A DNA stretch of 61,338 nucleotides from Chondrus crispus (GCF_000350225.1 NW_005179336.1:1-61338), one strand, 5' to 3'; shown: positions 31,604-44,149, numbered from the stretch's first letter. A program made the numbers and translations. The notes: generated by a model not told the origin, from the sequence alone.

Positions 31604-34189
31604 ATGTCGAATACACGGGCCGCCAAGAAACGTGCTATACCCGAAGCAGCCAATGCTTCACCAGGCTCTAAGAAGATGCGTCGCAACAGTTCGGAGGTTC
31701 GTCGCCGGCCAAACGTTTCTCCGCCCAAAACAAGGGCTATTCTCTCGCAGTTGACCCCTCGAAACAGCCGTAGAAGATCCCCCCGTAACCGGGCGTTAGC
31801 CCGGAAGTCTCGGGGAGCGGCCGCTCCGGAATCCAACGCAACGCAGGGCGATGAGCGCCCAGTCACGACTGTGAGATCGTCAAGGCGGGTGCTTCATTTG
31901 CAGAATGAGGAAATGGTACCTAGACAAGCGCGAGTGCACCCAATTACCCCAGAAATCACACCAGTCAAAAACCTGATTCCCCGTCCCGGGCAAGAGGATA
32001 CATTAGAACCATCACCCCGACGTTCACCCAGAACAAAAACAGCGTTGCAAGAGCAGCCTGTTCGCAAAGTGCCAGAAATGATCATGGATTCAGACGATGA
32101 AGAAGATGAGGATTTGGCAGCTCAAGACGCTGAGAGAGAAGCAGAAATGGAGAGACGTGACCGCGAAGAAAAGGATAGATTCAGACTGATGGAACGACGC
32201 GCACGCATCTTGGAATCAGACGCCGAAAGTTTGTTTGAGGAAGAGGGTTCCACAGCTATGGCTGAGCGCGGCGTAAGAGAGCTTAAGAAACATCTCCGGG
32301 CGGAATACTGTTCGGAAAGCGATGACGGGGGAATTACGGAAGTTCCTGGGACAAGCGTCAGCCGACATCAGCCTGGAGACGACCTGGATATCGATATAGA
32401 AAGCACGGAACAACCTCATGCATTGGGAGCGGTGACAACTACAAATTCCATTTTACAGTCCATGTTCCGAAAACTCGAGGGCGTGCTCAATGCAAGGCTC
32501 AGTACGCTGACAAGCAGTCTTGTTGAAAGAATGGATAAGACAGACAAAAGATTTGATGAGGTGGGCACCCAGCTAGCAGATATTCATGCCATTGTGTCCA
32601 GAACAAACACGTCTAACAAATCCACAGACACCCCCCTCAGCCGATTTAACAAGCTTCTGGACAAACTCACTCCTGGTGATGGCCTTGTTGTCAACCGAGA
32701 TGCTTGTCATCGAATTCTATGCAGCATCGTACCCTTCGAAGTTCTTCGGACAGCTCGTGATAACACCTTGGCCAAGGAACGGGTCTTGTTTCGTTTTTCA
32801 ACTGCAGTACAGGTTTTGCTGTGCGGGAAAAATCCAAGGGAGACAAGAAAGCAGTTCAGAGAGGGTATTGGCGGACGCCACAGTCGCTTCAGGAAGAATA
32901 TTGTCCTCAACTTCATATACAATGTGCAGCTGAACAGCTTTGGAATGTTTGCGGATGACGGCGAGGAAGGGGAGGCCAGAGCAGATCAGAATGTTATCGC
33001 AGCCGACGCCGTTCGTGAAACTGCTGAAAATCCTGAGGGCCACACTTGTAAAACGGACACTCCCGTCGATTTCAGTTGCACCGGGAAAGCTGTGAGTTTG
33101 CGCCAACCAGACTGGCTGAAGAAAGGATTCATCCTTGAAACCGACATCGAGCACGCCAGGTTGGTGCAGGATTACAGTAAGTCTGAAGCCTCGAAACGTA
33201 GACTGAAGGATGTCGAAAGTGAAAGTGATTCTGGGGAAGAAGAGGATGGTGAATACACGCCCGGGCCCGGGAACATGCAAGCGCCAGAGAAAGTTGTGGT
33301 AAAGGAGGTTCCGACGATGCGGGACGTTGCCAGGCACGGAGCTTGGAAGATATACAAGCTCATGGGCAAGCACTTGAACCAGTCCAGGAAGAAGCGCAAG
33401 TCAGCATTCCTCGAACAATTAGGTTTCCTGATGGTGCCATGGTCGGGATCTGGTGTGTCAGTTGATCAATCAAAGCTTACGGTTCGTTGGGGGTTCCCAG
33501 AAGTTGATGCTTCCAAGTCAAGGGGCGGCCGCCTTCAAGACATCAAAAACACAAAGACGAAGTCTTCCGGCGATATCAACCTTAATGAATACAATTCCAG
33601 CCTTCTGAGTGAGCTGTACGGGAAGCGACAGGACATTATTCTTGTTGTTTCTCACGAGGTACAAGTGACTGAGGCCTTAGGTTCGTCTAAAAGAAAGAGA
33701 AACAGAACGAAAAAGAGTGTTAGCAACAAAGCTATCAACGTTGTGGAGGCGGCCGCCAAGTTTTGCACGGAGTTTGCGCAAAGTTCCGATTCGGAAAGAA
33801 GTCCAATCTCATTCCTCCTTGGTCACAAAGATGCACTCCGCTGTATTCTCGGAATCGCCTTAGTCTTCAAAGACTTGACGTCTCAGTTTTTGGTGAAGAA
33901 CTGTGAAAACGGTCGCGTCCGTGATATCAACAACATGGACACCACAAGTATCAAATGTGGAAATTTGAGACTATCCGAGCTCATACCAGGTCGTTCATCA
34001 CAGATCAGATCCCTTTCGGGGACAGTTCTCCGCATGAAGGATAATTTGTACTGCAAGCTAAACGTTGGGGCGAGTCCTCGCAATGATGGTACTGAAGCAG
34101 GTGTGAACGGTGTCGAAAGGCAGCGTACCAGGGACACATCAGCGCGAGAGATACAGCCTTCAGTGGATGGCGGTGTGTTCGCCATTTAG
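31604..34189 (+). CDS. CACTA-borne gene B, unknown 861-residue nuclear-type protein
   Basis: An intact frame with an ATG start. No known domain is recognised. Residues 1-60 are strongly basic and disordered. A very acidic segment starts near residue 160 (DSDDEEDEDL) and runs into a charged helix. A coiled coil lies at about 285-330 (LNARLSTLTSSLVERMDKTDKRFDEV as a heptad pattern). A second acidic patch (ESDSGEEEDGEY) lies near 545, and a basic KRKRNRTKK nuclear-signal-like patch near 694. The mix of acidic patches, coiled coil and nuclear signal suggests a chromatin or DNA-binding helper of transposition, as TnpA-like proteins are in plant CACTA elements. That is inference only. Three GCGGCCGC sites lie inside the frame. 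Confidence 0.6.
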   Translation: MSNTRAAKKRAIPEAANASPGSKKMRRNSSEVRRRPNVSPPKTRAILSQLTPRNSRRRSPRNRALARKSRGAAAPESNATQGDERPVTTVRSSRRVLHLQNEEMVPRQARVHPITPEITPVKNLIPRPGQEDTLEPSPRRSPRTKTALQEQPVRKVPEMIMDSDDEEDEDLAAQDAEREAEMERRDREEKDRFRLMERRARILESDAESLFEEEGSTAMAERGVRELKKHLRAEYCSESDDGGITEVPGTSVSRHQPGDDLDIDIESTEQPHALGAVTTTNSILQSMFRKLEGVLNARLSTLTSSLVERMDKTDKRFDEVGTQLADIHAIVSRTNTSNKSTDTPLSRFNKLLDKLTPGDGLVVNRDACHRILCSIVPFEVLRTARDNTLAKERVLFRFSTAVQVLLCGKNPRETRKQFREGIGGRHSRFRKNIVLNFIYNVQLNSFGMFADDGEEGEARADQNVIAADAVRETAENPEGHTCKTDTPVDFSCTGKAVSLRQPDWLKKGFILETDIEHARLVQDYSKSEASKRRLKDVESESDSGEEEDGEYTPGPGNMQAPEKVVVKEVPTMRDVARHGAWKIYKLMGKHLNQSRKKRKSAFLEQLGFLMVPWSGSGVSVDQSKLTVRWGFPEVDASKSRGGRLQDIKNTKTKSSGDINLNEYNSSLLSELYGKRQDIILVVSHEVQVTEALGSSKRKRNRTKKSVSNKAINVVEAAAKFCTEFAQSSDSERSPISFLLGHKDALRCILGIALVFKDLTSQFLVKNCENGRVRDINNMDTTSIKCGNLRLSELIPGRSSQIRSLSGTVLRMKDNLYCKLNVGASPRNDGTEAGVNGVERQRTRDTSAREIQPSVDGGVFAI

Positions 34190-34237
34190 CATAGGTACAG
34201 TCAATGAATCTTTACTTCACTTTGGCCAAAGTGTTTA

Positions 34238-36244
34238 CTAGTAGTCATTGTCCATACTCGAGCGCCTGAATCTGGTCCTCTCTGGTTCCGGAGCAGTCCA
34301 TTCCCTCTGCCGAGCTCGACCACGAAACGGAGAAACATCATGGTAACCGTATCCGTATAGAAGTTCATCGTTTGCTTCTATTCTCTGCCCTGTGCCATAG
34401 CCAATGCCTTGACGTTGATATCGTTCACGATTATCCCGTCCCCTACCAACCCACTCGTTCCGATCTCGCCAGTCCCCTTCATCTCGAACATAATGATGGC
34501 GGCCGCCCCTTTGTTCTCCTCTCCTGTCATCATTGTATCCATCATATCCGCTGTCCGTCCTCTGGGGTGGGTGTACATGAGGTACATTGAACGGGCCATG
34601 GAACGGGGTTATACTCGGCCTATGGTGTAAATGTTTGGCGCGGACAGCCGACGGATGCCCAGTTGCCGTTCCATTAATGAAGCTGCGCAGCGATTCATTC
34701 TCCTGCTGCAGCCTGCCCACTTCTTGAGAGATCTGGTCAACAGTTCTGGTCGTTTTGCTTGCTGTATCATACAGCAATGATACCAGCCCTCTAACAGTCA
34801 GACTACCGTGGAGGTCCCACTGCTTGGCAATGACGAGCGCGGGAAGGCCTTCCACTAACGACAAATCCTGTGGATGAAGACTTAGGGTCATAGGCGAGGA
34901 CCGCCTCTCCTCCATGCGCCGCTGCTGACGCGCAGCCAATCAAATCCTTCTCGATTTGAAAGAAAGGTATCGCACTTCTCCTCCTGCCTTCCTCATATCC
35001 GCCTCTCCCGTTCCATGCAACGCGTGGAAGTACACGCAGTTAGATAGATGCGGATTTGTGCTCACCATATTGCATTCCAGATGTCGTGGCAGCTTATGCA
35101 CAAACTCCATGAGAGGAAAGAGCATCTGGCTCCCATTCACCCACTTCACATCCTTGCATACGTCCTTCAGCACTGTAATGGTACCCTTGCCCACCAAGAA
35201 TAGGCGGCCGCCCCTTGTTGCCTCGTTGAACCAAAACGCACAAAACATGGGGCATATCTCCATGCGAAACATTTGCCAAAGCCTGCGACATCTTTCTGAC
35301 ATCACGCCTCCCTCCCTTACGACAATTTCTTCATGGTAGTAGTAGATGACCGGCGGCAGTGGTAGCGGAACTCCCTCAGGGAACTTCAGAGCTTGCAGCC
35401 AATGTGGGCATTGGGGAAACACCTCTTTATACGAAGCATCGTCAAAGTACATGGTCTCGTAACAGTCGAAAGGTATAAGCAGTCCATAGCGATTCCTCGT
35501 ATAACGCTCGGATGAGAAGTTTGCTCTGTGCTTGAAAGCATTCCACCAACGCCCCATCAATGGATCAGCGAAAAGAGGGAACTTGTGGCGACGTAGGGTA
35601 TGACGGGACTGCAACACGTAGTCCATTTCGTCAAGATAATAACAATCGAGTACATCTCTGGCGAAAGTGCGGCCGCACGTCAATGTACTGGGCACCTCCC
35701 AATAGTTGCTATTGGCAGCAAACTGACTCCACCCTTCCATGGCCGATGCATTATCCTGCATCGCGAGCTGACAGAACCGCTTCACATCTCCTTTCTGGTG
35801 CACTGTGTGCTGCAGCACATACTTCCGAAAACTTAAATCCTGAACGGGAACCGAGTGCCAGTTGTGCCGGCCCCTCATCCTTCCAATATCCAACCTCATG
35901 GGCTCAGGGCCATCCCTCACATTCGTGCACAATATACGGTCTGCCCGTGACTGTACACAAGGCAGGCCTGCCCATGTCGAATCAAATGTAGGAAGCACAG
36001 GATTTTTATCCTGTACCGTATTACCTCTGGACAAAACGAGGCCCCCATGGATACAAAAGTCAACAAGCGGTGCTGTGCACCGTGGTGTTACAACGCCGCC
36101 GGTGGGTTGTAAGTGTTCGGCGTCAGGAAGTGGGGTGCGTGGTAGTGTGTGGTCCGTTGGCGACTGCGGTGACTGGGGTGCTGGTGAGGACGGCTGTCCA
36201 GTTGTGAGGTCAACTACGAAAGGTACTGCAGAAGGCGCAGACAT
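34238..36244 (-). pseudogene. CACTA-borne gene C, unknown protein interrupted by one TGA
   Basis: Reading leftward from ATG 36244, 434 codons are followed by TGA (34940-34942). The same frame then stays open for 233 more codons, to 34238. The first part has a proline-rich N terminus and a globular region with many aromatic and Cys residues (GRWWNAFKHRANFSSERYTRNRYG, split as W-W/H/Y motifs). The second part has a short coiled coil (GRLQQENESLRSF) and an Arg/Gly/Tyr-rich RGG-like tail, typical of nucleic-acid binding. It is either one gene with a nonsense mutation or two adjacent genes. The first in-frame ATG after the stop is 8 codons on. No family is recognised. Three GCGGCCGC sites lie within it. 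Confidence 0.5.
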
Positions 36245-36692
36245 GGCAGGTGTTTCCAAGTTTCCAATAAACGGGGGGGGATGAGGGGTCGGAAATGGAG
36301 TTGCAACTGGGGTGGGAGTGATGCGTTTGGGTCAGGATCAGTCGTCGTAGGGAAGGCTGAGAATGTGTGATGTTTGAGTTAGGAAGGTGGAAGGTTGAAG
36401 GTCGGCACGGGGGGGTGGAAGGTGGAAGGTCGGCACGGGGGGGTGGAAGGTGGAAGGTGCGGCACGGGCTCAACTACAAGTACCCTCCAGCGGTACTAAA
36501 TTTGCGTGATGCGCAAGCCCATCAATTTTGATTGACTAGGATTTTTTTCCTATCTCGCCTTCCACATAGCGGCGTCGGAGCAATCTACGGTGAACGCAAT
36601 ACTTTTGTCCACACAAAAAGCGAAGGCACAGAGCTGTACTACAACTTTTGTCTCCAGGCAAACTTTTCTCCGCCAACATCTGTACGCAAACG

Positions 36693-37784
36693 ATGAGCAG
36701 ATCAAAAACGATGACTCCGGCGCCCGCATCGCGCCGTCGTGCGGCGCCCCCCCATCTGCGTCGCAAAGGAGGAGCAGACCCCCCTCCCATCCCAGCTCCC
36801 TCACATCCCCGAATCCTCCGAGTCGTCCGAATCCCCCGAGCAGCGCAAGGAGCGCGCGCGAAAGGCACGCATTGAGGCCGAGCGCCTCGAGCTGATGGCC
36901 GCCAAGGCCCGTCTCGAGTTCGAAAGCGCAGAACTCAAGGCCGATCGCAAGCGCCTTGAGCTCGATAAGGCCAAGAACATGAAGGACATGGCCGGCACCA
37001 AGGAGCACGTGGGGGAGCCAAACCCCTACGACAGGAAGAATTCATCGCCCCAGGTTGTCAATGTTGTAAAGCAGGGAAAGTCCCAGGGCCTGCAACCGCT
37101 TACCACCACCCTGTCCGATTTGCTGGGGAGCGAGTTTCCGAGGGTCAGTGAGAGCGATATTAATGTCATTAGGGACAAGTTGTGTGGCATTAACACCTTT
37201 TTCTGCACAGAGGTTGATCGCTCCCCATTTGATGAGCGCGTCGTCTTTCGGGGTAACATGAGGCAGCTATGTCTGCGCTACCGCAAGCTTCAGCTCTCAG
37301 CTTCGTGACGTACCTCCCGGTTCGCAGAACTATCCCATATGCAAATCGGAGCCAACCGCGGCGTCCCACAGAGGGCCCTGCCGATGAAAATTCAGACGCT
37401 GTGCCGCGCTCATCCGGTTCTCTCCCAGGTTCTAACCAGCGCAATCAGAATCGCCGACGAAGCCCTCAGCAAAGTCAGCCAACTGCTTCTGCCTCTCGGT
37501 CTGCTAGTGATTTGTTCGGATTTTTTGACGGAGAGGAGAATGGCGATCAGGATATCCCAAATCTAGCACAAAAGCGGCCGGAGCGGCCAAGATCTCGCCG
37601 GAGAGAAAGTGTTAACGATTCGAAGGGGGCAGAGGGCGAGAACTCCTTTGAAGAGGGAACAGCAAAACCCGATGGTGACTCAGCTGGCATTGATGAGAAG
37701 ATTATCCTAGAGGATCCAGATGCTCGAGATGGCGAGTCTATTGATATTGATGATAATATTGACGGTGGATTCTATTCTAGGTAA
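36693..37784 (+). pseudogene. CACTA-borne gene D, coiled-coil protein with frame breaks
   Basis: A probable start ATG at 36693 (MSRSKTMTPAP) reads into a C-run near 36750. There the plausible coding frame shifts to one that continues with a long charged helix, ERARKARIEAERLELMAAK, then DLLGSEFPRVSESDINVIRDKL. It shifts again near 37300 into a frame with a Ser/Gln-rich segment and an acidic tail (about 37500-37784). Further coding-like sequence may continue to about 37972 in another frame. Either the gene has decayed or it has small introns that I cannot place. No known domain is seen. 37973-38848 has no supported gene. Confidence 0.4.
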
Positions 37785-38848
37785 GAGGCAGGCCCGGGAT
37801 AACGAGTCGTGGATAATTCCAGTTTGGACGCTCAAGGACGCAACTCGTCGGAAGTTGATAAAAACTCACAAGAGGGTTCAGCAAGACGAATGGATAGGGA
37901 AACAGCTGTCGCAAGTGCATTTGATGCAGTTAAAAAGTTGTTCGGCTCCATAGACCTGGGAAAGCAGGGCTGAGTCGGAGGATTCGACTGCAATCCGAAG
38001 GTGTTATTCGCGAAGTGAGACAGTCCAGCAACATGTCTAAGATACCGGCTCTGCTGTTTCGGGAGGATTACGGCCGGCCTTCCAGGGCCCCATGCGAGGG
38101 GTGGGGCCGGTGCGACAGCGAGGGTGTGGCTTGCGTGAGAGGGCGCAGAGAAAGACAGAAGCAGAGAAGGACGGGAGGAGATGCGAGGGCAGTGGTCATG
38201 GTGGATTAGTGAGGGGAAAGAAAGAGGAGGTTGGGGGATACCGGAGGAAACAACGGTGGACAGAGAAAGGCAGAGTTAATACCCTGTACTGTAGTGTGTA
38301 TCCGACCGACCAAGCTTATCATACCTCAACAGATCCGACAAATTTAATAATTTTTCATCATTTAGCCGACACGAATTCTTCTGAAAGAATACTTCAAGAC
38401 AGCCATATCGTACTTGAACGGCGCGGTTGTCAATGAAATACCTTGTAAATCACGAAGAAGCCATTTTCAATTTCGTACTACAAAGAAAAACTGCTTACGG
38501 TGAATATTTCCAGGTTCTGCTTCACTTTTGGAGGTAGAACTTGTCTCCACAACAAACGATTTATGCTGATTGTGTCAAGGGCTATGTGGAGTACCCAGTA
38601 GTCAAATCAGAACTAAAAAACAAGCAAGGAGTTCGAAGAAAAATCCCTTTGTCCTCAAATTTTGTCCTCACAGTCGGATAGACACTAGCAGACCGCCACT
38701 TGTAATGTAATTATTTGGTGTGCAAAATCTAAACCGCCAGGCCTGGGGACCCCTGCGCACTGTTCCTTCAACAACATCCTACACTCTCACTTCTTCCAAC
38801 ACCATAATCCACACGAAAATATCGGACGACAGCACCACCGTTCCTCAT

Positions 38849-41800
38849 ATGTCAGGTCGAAGAAAGAGACGTCGTACGATGGGCACTACTTGGATGGACA
38901 ACGTCCCTAACTTGCCAGACCTGGCAGCCCTGTTCCATGACGTTCATACACGACCAGGATGCGATCTCGATGGGGATGCAGATGCGGCCGCACTTATGGA
39001 AGCAGAAGAAACCCCAGCTCTCGAGCTTCCGGAAACTGGCGAAGCGGCTGATATTTTGGGAGTGTTGAATGGGCACGCTTCGTCGAACAATCAGACTGGA
39101 GATCATGGTACTAGATCGAAGATAAAGGGCTCGGAACATCGAGAAACGGTTGTCGTCGAAGAAGGAATAGATCTTGTCGACTATGATGAAGGCCACTTCC
39201 CAAAACTTGGTGACTCGGAACAATTCGCTCCCGAGAGCGACCCAAACAGTGTTTTAGTGGGAAATGACAATATCATTATTCCAAGTATTTATCAAGAGAG
39301 CTGTGAGGGGATGGAGTGCCTTCCGAGTTTATCAAGTGACGATCCCGAAATGGGAAGCAGGCTGGACAGCCAGAAAGTTTTGCGATTATTTCTATCGTGA
39401 CGGAAGCTTTTCGAACCATGGTACAACCTTTTGGGCTTCGTAATAGTTTGCGGTAGCGTCCGCTATACGGTCAAACAGTATAACCTCCTGAGAGATATAC
39501 TGTCTTGGGTTTCTCCTTCTATTAAGTTCCCATCTCATTCCACCGTGCAGAGGACTCTCTTTCCGCATGCTTTGAAGTATCTTTTTCCCAAGAGTGACCT
39601 CAAGCACTTTGTCGTCCGACGAAAGAAGATGGCATTCAACCGAACGTCATTGGTGGAAAATTTGGGGGGTAACGAGGAGACCGCATCGCAATATTCGAAC
39701 GGGTCTAAAACTCCTGTTCGTATCGTTCCACCAAGTGAATGGGCGAAAGTGGACATCATGATGGCTCCGTTCTTCAACTCAATGTATCCGAAATCCAGTC
39801 AATGGCATGGTGGTGTGGCGGACGCAGAATGCATAGAAAGCTCGAAGCTGGTTGCAGAGCGGCAGATAATATCGGAAGCTACGACAGCACTTTACATCCA
39901 CAATGGTTCATGTACTGTGCAGGCGTTCCCGGGTGCCGTGATTCGACTGGAACTGTCAAAACTGCTTCCATCACGTTTGTCACCTGACGTGCGCAAGCTG
40001 GGCTATCGTGTTCATGAGAACGCAGAGAATAACTTTGTAATGAAGTGTATAATTTCAGCCGTGTGGTGCGTGGGAAGTGAGGGAAATGTTACAAGAAGCG
40101 CCAACATGGCGATGAAGGTTCTCCGTGGCGTGGAGAATTGCCTGGCCAGGCAGTTTTGTACAGCACCGCCATTGGAAAAGTATAATAGATCTGTGAGGCG
40201 TAGAGATGGAGGGATAGATATTGAAGCAAGGGCTCGTTCTTCGAAGAAGGTGTTGCCGGGGATATTTGTACCCTCCTTCGACCTACAGAAAGTGAAGTAG
40301 TGGCAACGTCGAGAATGTGTATGTTGGTTTCTAGGTTTTGGAAACACAAGGAAGGTCTCAGCTCAGACACTTTGTTTTGAATTCAAAACATGAGTACAAA
40401 CGGGGCCGGTCAGCGTTTCAATGATGGTGGCGATGGAACTCCAGACAAACCTTTCGTCTGCTCGGTACTCAACATTTGAAAGGGCTGCCTTTCCTCCTCC
40501 AAGAGCCCAAAATATCGGGATGCACCCGCAACATTGACAGAAGAATGCAAAACAGCGGCCGCCTAATGGATGGAACAAAGTTCGTGGTCTATCGCGCTCT
40601 CCTATACTGCGATGACTTTTCCCCATTCTTTTCATTGTATCCGCAGGGTTCAACAGGTGGATGCTACATGATCCCGCTTGGACTACCACCGCGAAGTCGT
40701 AACACGCGATCGTCTGTCAGAATCATTGGATTAACTCCTCCAGGTGTATCAACGAACAATATACTGCTCTCAATCATTCCAGACTTAGTTAAGTGTACAA
40801 CAGAAGGTGTGGAAGCACACACGCCTACCGGCGAGAGAGTAAGAATCTTTGTCGACGTTGTGGGTTTTGTGGCTGACTATCCAGCGGCCGCTGAAACATT
40901 GGATGTTATGGGACATACAGCAAATACGCCCTGCACTCTTTGTACATTTCGGAAGAACACCGGCGTCGGTGAGAGCGGATACGGCTATACGACAAAAGTC
41001 CATGCACACCGCACGGCGTCCTTGAGGTGCATGGAACGCCATGAAGTTCTTCGCAACAGCGAAATTGACAGTCGAGACACAAACCGGCTTGGTATGAAAG
41101 ACAGCAACAAGGTTAGTGACGAAAGTTCTCCTCTTCTTGCATTGCAAAGGGAACTTGAGCGCATACGAGTTGACATACCGTTAACAAGCGATGGAAAGCG
41201 TGTGGTGTCAGGACGTTTTGAGGCATATCGCTGCAACGTCGTCGCGCCTGACCATTTGCTGGCCGGTCTCGCGAAGAACGTTATCGAGGTAGGCTTCCAC
41301 GTCATTAACCGACAAGGAAACGCGGCCGCGTTCAGTTCAGGGCAAAAGCTGATATGGCAATATGCGGAGCCCTCCGAGACAATGGGTTGAAGAGGCAATC
41401 ATCAGTTTTTAGTTCCAAGAATGAACTCAATTCCATGACTCTGTCAAGTGTGTTCTGTGTCCTTCTCGTGTGCGTTCCGGTTTTCTACCAACTGTTCCCG
41501 GGGATCCAGAGTGAAGAAACCACTGTTGTGTTGGATCTATTGACGCAATTGCAGGAATTGATTGCGTTGACGTACTGGTGGCCATCGGAAGAGGCGGATG
41601 GTGTCTCAGATTATTTGTATGTGACAAGTGATAATGGAGCTCAATACCATGCAGACTTGCTGGAAAGGGCTGAGAAGTATGTGACTGAGGCAGACAAGTT
41701 TTGCGCAAATTATTGCCAAGGAGTGGGTAAAGGTCGCCCCAGCTTGGACAAGCCGAACCTGCACAGGTTAATCGAGTTGTACAACCACACAATTCCTGCC

Positions 41801-42925
41801 TTCGGGCATGTACGTCACTTTATGGAACTGGTGTTCGAGAATGCTCATCAACCTTTGAAGAGGTGCATAGTCCGGGGTAATCACCAAAAAGGACATTTAG
41901 CGGCCGTGGGTCATTGTTTGGGGAATGATTGGCAAGGGCGGTTGGCGTTGCTGTCCAGCACTATGACACAAACTTCGGATGCCGGACTGAAGATGGAATG
42001 CAGGAGAGGCCTTCGACGCTTGCTTCTCGGCGAAGCTTGCAACGAGTTGTCACAGGCTTCGGATGAATTGAAGGGATTCCTGAAGGACACAGAGGTTAGT
42101 ATATCTGATTTATTTGTCAAACCGTTGATGGATGAGATGCGGTCGAATGGGAAGGTCAACCCCGCTTGGACGGGAGATTCCGTACGATGGGAGGGGAATT
42201 GTGAAAAGGATGTCAATTAGCTGTCCAGATGTTGCATATCAGAAACAGAAACAATAGATTCATCTCAGCTTTTGTCGCAGCTTTTGTCACGGGCTACAAA
42301 CATCCTGGAAAATCTCCGTCCATAATTTGATACGTCAAAGAAGTCGGAAGTCAAGTTGTTCTCGTCTGCTCGGCGCGTTCGCAGAAGCTACTTGAGTGCG
42401 TCCCCACGGACGTACTCGCATGACACGATTGAGCCGGGATGTGTCGTCCAGGTTATGTTACCGCGCGGAGGGACGAAGGGATTGCTTTTGCATGCAAATG
42501 GGGCGGTCGGATCGTCATTGAACCTGTTCGCAGTTGTTGGGGTCTTGCAGAGAGAGGACGAGAGTCCTCACGCGGCTGTCGTAAGATGCAGAGTGGATGA
42601 TCGTAAAACTCTGAAGAGATATCCGCGGAACTGAACTCAGAGTCTATACAGGTGCTCTGTCTCACTGATGGCGTCCGTCGCGTGGCGCTGTACCACGCCT
42701 GCTCAGCCAACTCCTGTCACGTATCGAGGGACAACTCCATCAAACACTCTGCCAATGTTTTGGGTGGCGGGGCATTCTACTTTCAGACGAGGAGAAAAGG
42801 TTACCCTGCAAGAATGGCATGAAGGAGATAGGGACCTGGTGTTTCAGACGCTGGAAAACCTGATTATTCGGGGAGTGGCGTTTTCTACTGGAAAATTATC
42901 AGATTTCAGCACCCATCCCATCTGA
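38849..42925 (+). pseudogene. TNP2-like CACTA transposase, decayed
   Basis: The start ATG is at 38849 (MSGRRKRRR, a basic nuclear-type start). Frame 2 runs to a TGA at 39398-39400 and continues in the same frame to 40300. Coding then moves through other frames: 40476-41390 carries YCDDFSPFFSLYPQGSTGG, GLTPPGVSTNN and a CTLC knuckle, and 41354-42220 carries HTIPAFGHVRHFMELVFE and a GHLAAVGHCLG segment. These match the order of the TNP2 core and the following DUF4218-like region of CACTA transposases. The end piece to 42925 includes a YHACSANSCHV-like block in another frame. Frameshifts and a nonsense codon imply decay, although small introns may explain some breaks. Three exact GCGGCCGC sites lie within the 40.5-41.4 kb core and one at 38984. 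Confidence 0.7.
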
Positions 42926-43362
42926 ATTGAAATTGGGCGGACTTCTGGTTACACGTCTCGCCGATCGCGTCAAGAGTTGGACACCTCGCTCTTCCTTGGC
43001 CAATCTACTGCTGACTGAAAGTATCTTTGGACACAAACAACCACGCAGTTCGTTTCGCCTATGAGGGCGCAAGATCGATGCCATAGGGTCACGGCGGGCC
43101 CGCTTGTGGTGTATGGGTGATCAGGATAGCGAGAGATCGCCAGTGCTATTGCTTGTGGATGGGGCTGCGAACGGTCGATCTACAGTTGATCGATGTCGAT
43201 GCCGTCGTGATAGGAAACGCGCTGAAAGTAGGTTGATATGCACGCACGTGGGTAGCATTTTTGTCGGCGTATGTCCGCACTATCTGACTATCTTCATATT
43301 CTTGTGATGAGATCGCCTTTGTCTGCGTGCGAACCTGACGGAATTAAAACCGTGTTTGTCTT

Positions 43363-43945
43363 GTGAAAGTGTTGGATGGATTGTAAGTTGTCGTTGACGC
43401 TTCGCGAATCAGTCCGGCCGGACAGGCGTGCTGCACACAGTATCTTACCTACTTCAGTTTACATCTGCGCTTGTCCCCACAACAGTTGGTCGTCGGAACT
43501 TGAAGTCATGGAAACTGAACTCCGTCATAATTGGAAGTGTCACATGGCGTCGGCGCCGGAAGTTAGGCAGTTCTTGTTGCGTGAAAGTGTTGGATGGATT
43601 GTAAGTTGTCGTTGACGCTTCGCGAATCAGTCCGGCCGGACAGGCGTGCTGCACACAGTATCTTACCTACTTCAGTTTACATCTGCGCTTCTCTCCACAA
43701 CAGTTGGTCGTCGGAACTTGAAGGCATGGTAAACTGAACTCCGTCATGATTAGAAGTGTCACATGGCATCGGCGCCGGAAGTTAGGCAGTTCTTGTTGCG
43801 TGAAAGTGTTGGATGGATTGTAAGTTGTCGTTGACGCTTCGCGAATCAGTCCGGCCGGACATGCCTGCTGCACGCAGTATCTAACGTACTTCAGTTTACA
43901 AATGCGCTTGTCCCCACAACATTTGGTCGTCGGAGCTTGAAGCGG
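43363..43945. repeat. 218-bp tandem repeat inside the CACTA right arm
   Basis: Units starting GTGAAAGTGTTGGATGG begin at 43363, 43581 and 43800, with the third truncated near 43945. Each contains the palindrome CCGGCCGG and a CTTCAGTTTACA block. The first two are almost identical. Arrays near the ends are common in CACTA elements, where they bind the element's own regulatory protein. Confidence 0.92.
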
Positions 43946-44149
43946 CAAGGAGACTGTATATTGCGCTGCGTAGCGTATGTAGATAAGGAGGTAACATGGT
44001 GTTAAACCGACTACTGACTCTTGCTCGCAATTCACACTGCTCCCATCCTATATGACAACTGGTACCACGGGTGCGGTGCATTGACCCGATCCTACGTGTG
44101 CACATCGCCGACCAGAAACAAACGTTGGATCATTCCAGTCTGTTTAGCA

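Noticed and set aside
29927..41329. GCGGCCGC sites as cloning-linker artefacts
   Set aside because: They sit inside continuous reading frames in different codon phases, without vector or adaptor sequence next to them, and their number is too high for chimeric joins.
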